From the NCBI GenBank assembly GCA_024220525.1, contig JAMYWO010000073.1, forward strand, positions 94,891 to 107,383: DNA of 12,493 bases, given 5' to 3'. The stretch is from Cochliopodium minus. Its lineage: Eukaryota; Discosea; Himatismenida; Cochliopodiidae. A program made the position numbers and the translations under genes. Under the pieces are notes generated by a model, which saw only the letters and a program-made list of their open reading frames with translations, had not been told where the DNA came from and ran no database searches. Shown here one piece after another: positions 8,169 to 12,493 of the stretch; the stretch's first letter is position 1, and each line of letters opens with the position of its first letter.

Positions 8169-8243
8169 CAAGAATTACCAAATGCAATTAGTGTTGCAGA
8201 AGTAACTGATAAATTGGGATTTATAAAATGTGGAAGAAATTGA
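8169..8243 (+). other. Coding-like scrap of 24 codons, unidentified
   Basis: The frame reads QELPNAISVAEVTDKLGFIK followed by CGRN and a TGA at 8241-8243, with a TAA just upstream. The balanced residue content contrasts with the Phe/Lys/Asn noise of the surrounding AT DNA. It could be an exon (AG dinucleotides lie just upstream) or a decayed gene fragment. No family is recognised. Confidence 0.25.
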
Positions 8244-8700
8244 TGTTAATGTTTGAAAAGAAAATGGAAAGAAAAGGAATTTTTATTGATGATCCTGTCA
8301 TGATTGATTTCCTTTTTATTACCTTGAATTTCTTTATTTTTTACAATGGTGGTTTTGTTATTCAAAAGATATTTCAATTTCTCGACAGTTATGTTTCCTA
8401 TTTTCACAAGAATAATGCAAATGGTGTATAATGCAATAGTGTATCTACTTGATTGGTTTATTGAATTAAAATCTTTCTTATTTCAACACTGAATTTGATT
8501 TTATCGAAACAAGAGGCATTTCTCCACAACAAAATAGCTTATTTTGAGGTGTATTCTTCTTTCTTCTCAAGGTGGAGTTAATCTTTCTTTTTCAATTCCT
8601 CTTTGCTTTTTTTTGCCAAATTACAAATTGGATACAATTCCTGAATTCATGAGTTCAGTTGAATTGTTTTATCAATCTAATTTAAATTATCCTTTTTTTT
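8244..8700. other. Region with weak open frames, no gene called
   Basis: A frame at 8228-8431 (67 codons, starting MWKKLMLMFEKKMERKG) and one from 8544 (SSQGGVNLSFSIPLCFFLPN..) are open, but they show no recognisable domain and are rich in residues coded by A and T. They may be remnants or exons of an unrecognised gene. Nothing else is seen. Confidence 0.25.
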
Positions 8701-9385
8701 CAGTTTATTTTTTGTCCCTTTATCTTTTCAAAAAAAATCAAAAAAAAGTTGTTTTTTTGAAAAATAAAAAAAAAAAATCAAAAAGCTTGGCATTTGAGGT
8801 AAAAATACATTATCCTTTCTATCTCATCCTAATCATACAAATACACATATTTTTTTCCCTTATAAACAATGAATTCCTCTAAAAAGCATTTTATTTTTTT
8901 TTATAAAACAACCATTTTTCTTTAACCATAGAGCTCTATTTTTATAAATTATGATTGTTGTATTTGATTAGAAAGAAATATGAGTGACAACATTTCAATT
9001 ATTTCATTTTTTTTCTATAAAAAAATATTATCATCGTGTATAAATTCGGCATCTTTTCAATATCTCAAATATAATCGACATCTTTGAATCTATTCAACAA
9101 AATAAAATGCATTTCGATAAATATTTTTTTTTTTATAATTTTGAATGAAGGGATCCACCAAATATAGTTCCTTCTCTTTTATATTAATTTTTTTGATATG
9201 GTGGAAGATTCTTTTGATGATTCTTTTTTATCTAAATAATTAATAAAACAAAATTATTTAAAAATAAAAAAAAACTAACAATAATTTTACAAAATATTGA
9301 TGTTTCCTTCTTTTACAAAATACTGTTCTTCTAAATTTTTATTTTATTATTAATTTATTTTTTTTTACTAAAAAGAATTTCAAAA

Positions 9386-10117
9386 ATGAAACAAAACTCA
9401 ACTTCCTGTTTCTCTTGCCACAATATTTTCTTGAAAGGTAATTCAAATATAAATAAATAAAATAAAATAAATAAAATAAAAATAAAATAAATAAAATAAA
9501 AATAAAATAACTAAAATAAATAAAATGAAGAAAATTTTAATAAAATATAATAAAATATTAATAAAGTTAATAAATAAATAAAATTTATAAAAATAAATAA
9601 AAAAATTTAAAAATAAAATGAAAATAAAATAAAAATCAAAACAATTTAGAAAATGGAGATGTTTATTCATTTGGACATAACAGTTGTGGACAATGTGGAA
9701 CAGGAAATACAACAAGCAATGTGCAAACACCTACTAAAATAATGAATAATTCAAAAATAATCTATTGTCTTGGGACAACAGAATTCTTTATTTGGAAAGT
9801 AAATTATATTGTTTTATTGTTTTAATTTTTTTCTTTATTTTTTCTTTATTGTTTTTCTTTAATTTTCTTTTATTTTTATTTATGATTTAAATTTTAGTTT
9901 CTTATTTTTATTTTTATTTTATTTGTTTTTTATTATCTTTTTATTTTCTGATCCGAGATGATGGAAAGATGTATGGATGTGGTAATTTCATTTAAAAAAA
10001 AAAGAAATGTGTTTTATTTTTTTTGTATTTTTATTTTATTTAAATTTTTATTTATTAAGGGTACAATGATTGTTGACAATTAGAATAAAAATAATAAAAC
10101 AAATTTATCAACATTTA
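9386..10117 (+). pseudogene. RCC1-repeat gene, decayed copy A
   Basis: The exons match copy B: 9386-9437, 9650-9798, 9958-9981 and from 10060. The second exon reads ENGDVYSFGHNSCGQCGTGN and QTPTKIMNNSK, an RCC1 blade. It then loses two 2-bp pieces relative to B (near 9759 and 9790), so the end reads IIYCLGTTEFFIWK instead of IKSIVLGNVNSFYLE and the phase no longer fits the next exon. In the fourth exon, GGA of the RCC1 Gly-Gln-Leu-Gly motif has become TGA (10074-10076), and a G is lost just after. Homology ends at about 10117. It is a non-functional relic unless rescued by different splicing. Confidence 0.8.
9438..9649 (+). repeat. First intron of RCC1 copy A, expanded AAATA/AAAATA tract
   Basis: This 212-bp intron (GTAATTC...ATTTAG) is built largely of AAATA and AAAATA units. 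The matching intron in copy B is only 65 bp, with the same ends. The long minus-strand Phe/Ile/Leu frame across it is an artefact. Confidence 0.8.
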
Positions 10118-10248
10118 TAGCCGTCCATTAAATCGGGATTTACCTAGAAAATACGACAAATAGGCGGATAAAAATGTCCGCCCCAACAACTCTTATTGTT
10201 CGGGATCACCGTAAAACAGCTGTCAAAATCAATATTCAATGGACGCTA
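10118..10248. mobile_element. Candidate 131-bp TA-flanked inverted-repeat element (MITE-like)
   Basis: The left end is TAGCCGTCCATT and the right end AATGGACGCTA, inverted apart from one extra C. Pairing continues inwards as CGTCCATTAAAT..GATTT against CGTCCATTGAAT..GATTT. TA lies outside both ends (10116-10117 and 10249-10250), as expected for a Tc1/mariner-type target site. Inside are hairpin arms GGCGGA and TCCGCC. It is clearly GC-richer than its surroundings and begins exactly where RCC1 copy A loses similarity to copy B. It has no transposase. Confidence 0.55.
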
Positions 10249-10293
10249 TACACCCTCGCCGGGTGTGCGGGCGTATCTTTTTTAACTATATAA
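10174..10293 (+). other. Small open frame of 39 codons, doubtful
   Basis: It runs from ATG to TAA and begins MSAPTTLIVRDHRKTAVK, ending GCAGVSFLTI. Its residue content is unlike the AT noise nearby, but the frame spans the right end of the inverted-repeat element and has no partner exon that I can identify. It may reflect the higher GC content only. Confidence 0.2.
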
Positions 10294-10360
10294 AATTCTT
10301 GTAATAAACCAATCTGTATCATACAATTGTAATTGCGCAATTGATTGTGCCGGTNGCTTC
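10249..10360. other. GC-richer block with hairpins and one ambiguous base
   Basis: CACCC and GGGTG form a short hairpin at 10251-10265, and AATTGCGCAATT is a perfect 12-bp palindrome at about 10331-10342. The only N in the window is at 10355. The block does not resemble copy B after the duplication, so it is either the rest of an insertion or a join between unrelated sequences. I could not fit a tRNA, rRNA or spliceosomal RNA. Confidence 0.4.
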
Positions 10361-10660
10361 TCTCTTTTTTTTTATTGTTTATTTTGTTTATCACCCACTT
10401 TGATTTTCAAAAAAAAAAAGATTAATTCTTCCTAAAATTGATCAGAATATTTTTGACACAATAAAAAAAATCTATATTGAAGATATCTTAATATACAATT
10501 TGCAATGTATGGTGATTCCATAATAATTCTCAAATTAATAATATTGGTGATTTACATATATATATTGTTATGCAGGTATGGATTTTATAATTGAGCTAAA
10601 TAATATAAATTATTGTATATTCTTTGTAAAAGAATAATGAATATTCATTAATTTGAGATA
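10361..10660. other. Gene-free AT-rich stretch with a 12-bp inverted repeat
   Basis: TCTCAAATTAAT (10528-10539) and ATTAATTTGAGA (10647-10658) are perfectly inverted, about 107 bp apart, and the similarity extends outwards with one gap. The right arm adjoins the palindrome AATGAATATTCATT. The stretch lies just 3' of the minus-strand small ORF. No coding sequence is seen, although an alternative second exon for that ORF after ATTTAG (about 10592-10597) cannot be excluded. Confidence 0.4.
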
Positions 10661-10921
10661 TTATTTTATATTTTTGATATTTACTGTTGCTCCTTTATCT
10701 TTATGCAAAATAACATCTGTTGTTATTGGTGTGACAATATTTTCTTTAAGGCAGATATCATATTGCATCTCAATTTGTCTGAGGAAGGAGATGTTGGTTA
10801 TTGTGGGGATTTGATTGATTTTTTTTTTGGTGAACAAATAATAGATGGATCCCAAAGCAATCATCCCACATCCTATCAATATAGGTTTGATAAATGGATG
10901 GTTTTGCTCTTTTCTCTTCAT
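10661..10921 (-). CDS. Small hypothetical protein with one membrane segment, 86 residues
   Basis: The ATG at 10921 directly follows a run of 10-11 A, as in the better-supported genes here. The N-terminus is MKRKEQNHPFIKP, then a hydrophobic segment PILIGCGMIALGSIYYLF (about 13-31) followed by TKKK, which suggests a single-pass or signal-anchor membrane protein. The remaining 50 residues are soluble and mixed, with no motif that I recognise. The frame may end at the stop at 10661, or may splice: ACA|GTAAAT near the end matches donors used elsewhere in this window, in which case the last seven residues are intronic. The plus-strand frame over the same bases is a shadow. Confidence 0.5.
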   Translation of the reverse strand: MKRKEQNHPFIKPILIGCGMIALGSIYYLFTKKKINQIPTITNISFLRQIEMQYDICLKENIVTPITTDVILHKDKGATVNIKNIK

Positions 10922-11132
10922 TTTTTTTTTTATTTAAATTCAATTCTTTTCAATTGATGAACTATATCAAGAACTAATCCAAGGTTTTGGTGGAATGTTC
11001 ACAAGCCAAATTTTATTTTTTCTTCTAATCTTTTTATGATGGTTTATGAATATACATAGATCAAACATGCTTTCAATTGAAAGAAAAATTAAAATCATAA
11101 CAGTTAAATTTTCTTTTTTATTTCTTTTTTTT
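10922..11132. promoter_or_regulatory. Region upstream of the small minus-strand ORF
   Basis: It lies between the start of the minus-strand ORF and the beginning of duplication copy B. A GC-richer patch at 10979-11008 (CCAAGGTTTTGG, then TGTTCACAAGCC) stands out and could be a promoter element of the minus-strand gene. No gene is seen. Confidence 0.3.
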
Positions 11133-11469
11133 TAGTTTGTTGTTTTTGTCCCTTTATCTTTTAAAAAATAATTAAAAAAAAAAAATCAAAAGTTTGTCAT
11201 TTGAGGTAAAAATACTATTTCCTTTTCTATCTCATCCTAATCATACAAATACACAATTTTTTTCCCTTATAAACAATGAATTCCTCCAAGCATTTTATTT
11301 TTTTAAAACATTTTTCTTTTATCAATAGCTCTATTTATAAATTATGATTGTTGTTTAAAGAAATAAGAGTGATAATATTTCAATTATTTAATCAACATCT
11401 TTTGAATCTATTCAACTAGATAATAATGCATTTCGTTAAATATTTTTATTTTTCATAATTTTGGGTGAA

Positions 11470-11622
11470 TCACTATATTATCAATTGTATATTAGAAGTT
11501 ATATCTCCAATATAGAGATGAATGATTTTTTTTATAGTCCAGACACATATTAAAAAAGAAAAAAAAAATTTCCCCTTATGCTATCCACAAAATAAAAATC
11601 AATTTTCATAATTGTTAATGAA
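11470..11622. repeat. 153-bp stretch present in B only, bounded by a direct repeat
   Basis: TTTTCATAATTTTGGGTGAA (11450-11469) recurs imperfectly as TTTTCATAATTGTTAATGAA (11603-11622). Copy A has one such site (9130-9149). Either A lost 153 bp by recombination between the repeats, or B gained it. No inverted termini are seen. Confidence 0.6.
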
Positions 11623-11844
11623 AGGATCCACCAAATATAGTTCTACTCTTTTATATTAATTTTTATTTTGATATGGTGGAAGATTCTTTTGTTGATTCTT
11701 TTTTATCTAAATAATTAATAAAACAAAATTATTTAAAAAATAATTTTACAAAATATTAATGTTTCCTTCTTTTACAAACTACTGTTCTTCTAAATTTTAG
11801 TTTTATTAATTTTTTTTTTTTTTACAATAAAAAGCGTTTTAAAA

Positions 11845-12493
11845 ATGAAACAAAACTCTACTTCTTGTTTCTCACAACACAATATTTTCTTGAAAAGTAA
11901 TTCAAATAATAATAAAAATAAAAATAAGTTTGATAAATTTGGAAAATAAATAAAATTTTAGAAAATGGATATGTTTATTCATTTGGATATAACTATTATG
12001 GACAATGTGGAACGGGAAATACAACAAATGTGCAAACACCAACTAAAATAATGAATAATCCAAAAATAAAATCTATTGTCTTGGGAAACGTTAATTCTTT
12101 TTATTTGGAAAGTAAATAAATTTTTTCTTTATTTTTTATTTTGTTGTTTAATTTTTCTTTTATTGTTTATTTATTTATAATATAAATTTTAGTTTCTTAT
12201 TTTTATTTTTATTTTATTTATTTTTTTAATTATCTTCTTTTTTTTTCTGATCCGAGATGATGGAAAGTTATATGGATGTGGTAATTTCATTTCAAAAAAA
12301 AAAAGAAATCTGTTTTTTTATTTTTTTGTATTTTATTTTATTTAAAATATAATTTATTAAGGGTACAATGATTGTGGACAATTAGGAATAAAAAATAATA
12401 AAACAAATTTATCAAAATTTACACTCATTTCTTCTAATGTTACTCAAATTTGTGCTTCTTATCAACTCACTATTATTCAAAAAGGTAATTTAA
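11845..12493 (+). CDS. RCC1-repeat protein, 5' part, four exons seen, continues past window
   Basis: Exons: 11845-11896, 11962-12111, 12257-12280, 12362-12484; a fourth intron starts with GTAATT at 12485. All phases are 1 and all joins are GT..AG. The protein begins MKQNSTSCFSQHNIFLK. Next come RCC1 blades: NGYVYSFGYNYYGQCGTGN with QTPTKI and a closing strand, then DGKLYGCG|YNDCGQLG and a second closing segment ending SYQLTIIQK. The G-x-G-Q-[LC]-G signature is present in both. RCC1 blades form seven-bladed propellers, so five or so more are expected downstream. Roles in the family range from Ran exchange to ubiquitin ligase and BTB fusions; the role here cannot be told. The third exon is only 24 bp. 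The A-rich leader supports the ATG. Confidence 0.85.
12112..12256 (+). other. Second intron of RCC1 copy B
   Basis: This 145-bp T-rich intron starts GTAAATAAATTT and ends TGATCCGAG. The last bases, TTCTGATCCGAG, are identical in copy A, which supports the acceptor position despite the non-pyrimidine CCGAG. Confidence 0.65.

Larger units (their letters stand above)
8701..10117 (+). repeat. Segmental duplication, upstream copy A
   Basis: The segment is collinear with about 11133-12420. Landmarks are TTTGTCCCTTTATCTTTT (8712 and 11145 area), CTCATCCTAATCATACAAAT, CCTTATAAACAATGAATTCC, GGATCCACCAAATATAGTTC, GATATGGTGGAAGATTC, then the RCC1 exons. Copy A has about 90 bp (about 9006-9075) missing from B, lacks a 153-bp stretch present in B, and has a longer first intron. 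Homology stops near 10117, where a TA-flanked inverted-repeat element begins. Confidence 0.85.
11133..12420 (+). repeat. Segmental duplication, downstream copy B
   Basis: Direct repeat of 8701-10117 in the same orientation, offset about 2.3-2.4 kb. It keeps the non-coding upstream landmarks and all four RCC1 exons. Differences from A are mainly insertions and deletions in non-coding DNA. The right limit is set by where copy A is interrupted, so the original unit may be longer. Confidence 0.85.

Noticed and set aside
9443-9730. 95-codon minus-strand frame rich in Phe and Tyr
   Set aside because: Antisense of the expanded AAATA intron and RCC1 exon.
10118-10360. Structural RNA gene (tRNA, 5S, spliceosomal RNA) in the GC-rich block
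   Set aside because: Hairpins are present, but I could not fit an acceptor stem with T-arm, a 5S pattern or a snRNA signature; inverted ends favour a mobile element.
1-12493. CRISPR array, prokaryotic operon or integrated virus
   Set aside because: No regularly spaced repeats, no ribosome binding sites and no viral hallmark genes; introns show the window is eukaryotic.

Overview
This is a very AT-rich eukaryotic window with intron-bearing genes. Every gene model below rests on GT-AG splice junctions that keep reading frame and protein repeat periodicity. The introns are small (60-400 bp) and often made of TTTTTA or TAAAAA low-complexity sequence. One protein has long asparagine runs. Start codons often follow directly on a poly-A run. 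Together these suggest a free-living amoeboid or flagellate protist: dictyostelid-like, heterolobosean, or an AT-rich metamonad such as Anaeramoeba. The sequence alone does not decide among them. PH, TPR, Sel1, RCC1 and kinase-like families sit close together, as is common in such genomes.

Layout. (1) 1-2958, minus: an 8-exon gene, truncated at the window edge, encoding an N-terminal PH domain, a long Asn/Ser/Pro/Gln-rich linker and at least five TPR units. (2) 3102-3797, plus: a broken paralogue of the next gene, interrupted by an 87-bp MITE with a perfect 7-bp target duplication. (3) 3917-5177, plus: the apparently intact two-exon copy, encoding a 291-residue protein with two Cys/His clusters; I do not recognise the family. 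(4) 5290-7226, minus: a complete 4-exon Sel1-repeat protein of 383 residues, convergent with gene 3. (5) 7227-8700: gene-poor, with a GC-rich palindrome and its half copy, a probable protein-kinase C-lobe remnant, and a coding-like scrap. (6) 8701-10117 and about 11133-12420: two direct copies of a 1.3-1.4 kb segment carrying the 5' end of an RCC1-repeat gene. The downstream copy is open and runs off the window; the upstream copy is frameshifted and stopped. (7) Between them lie a GC-richer block with a TA-flanked inverted-repeat element and one ambiguous base (10355), then a small one-membrane-segment ORF on the minus strand (10661-10921).

There is no operon logic: this is a eukaryotic neighbourhood shaped by local duplication, pseudogene decay, MITE insertion and microsatellite growth in introns. 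The most informative observation is that removing the 87-bp element and one target duplication from the pseudogene restores the same Cys-x4-Cys motif seen in the intact paralogue. This validates both the insertion and the conserved metal-binding-like motif of an unrecognised protein family.
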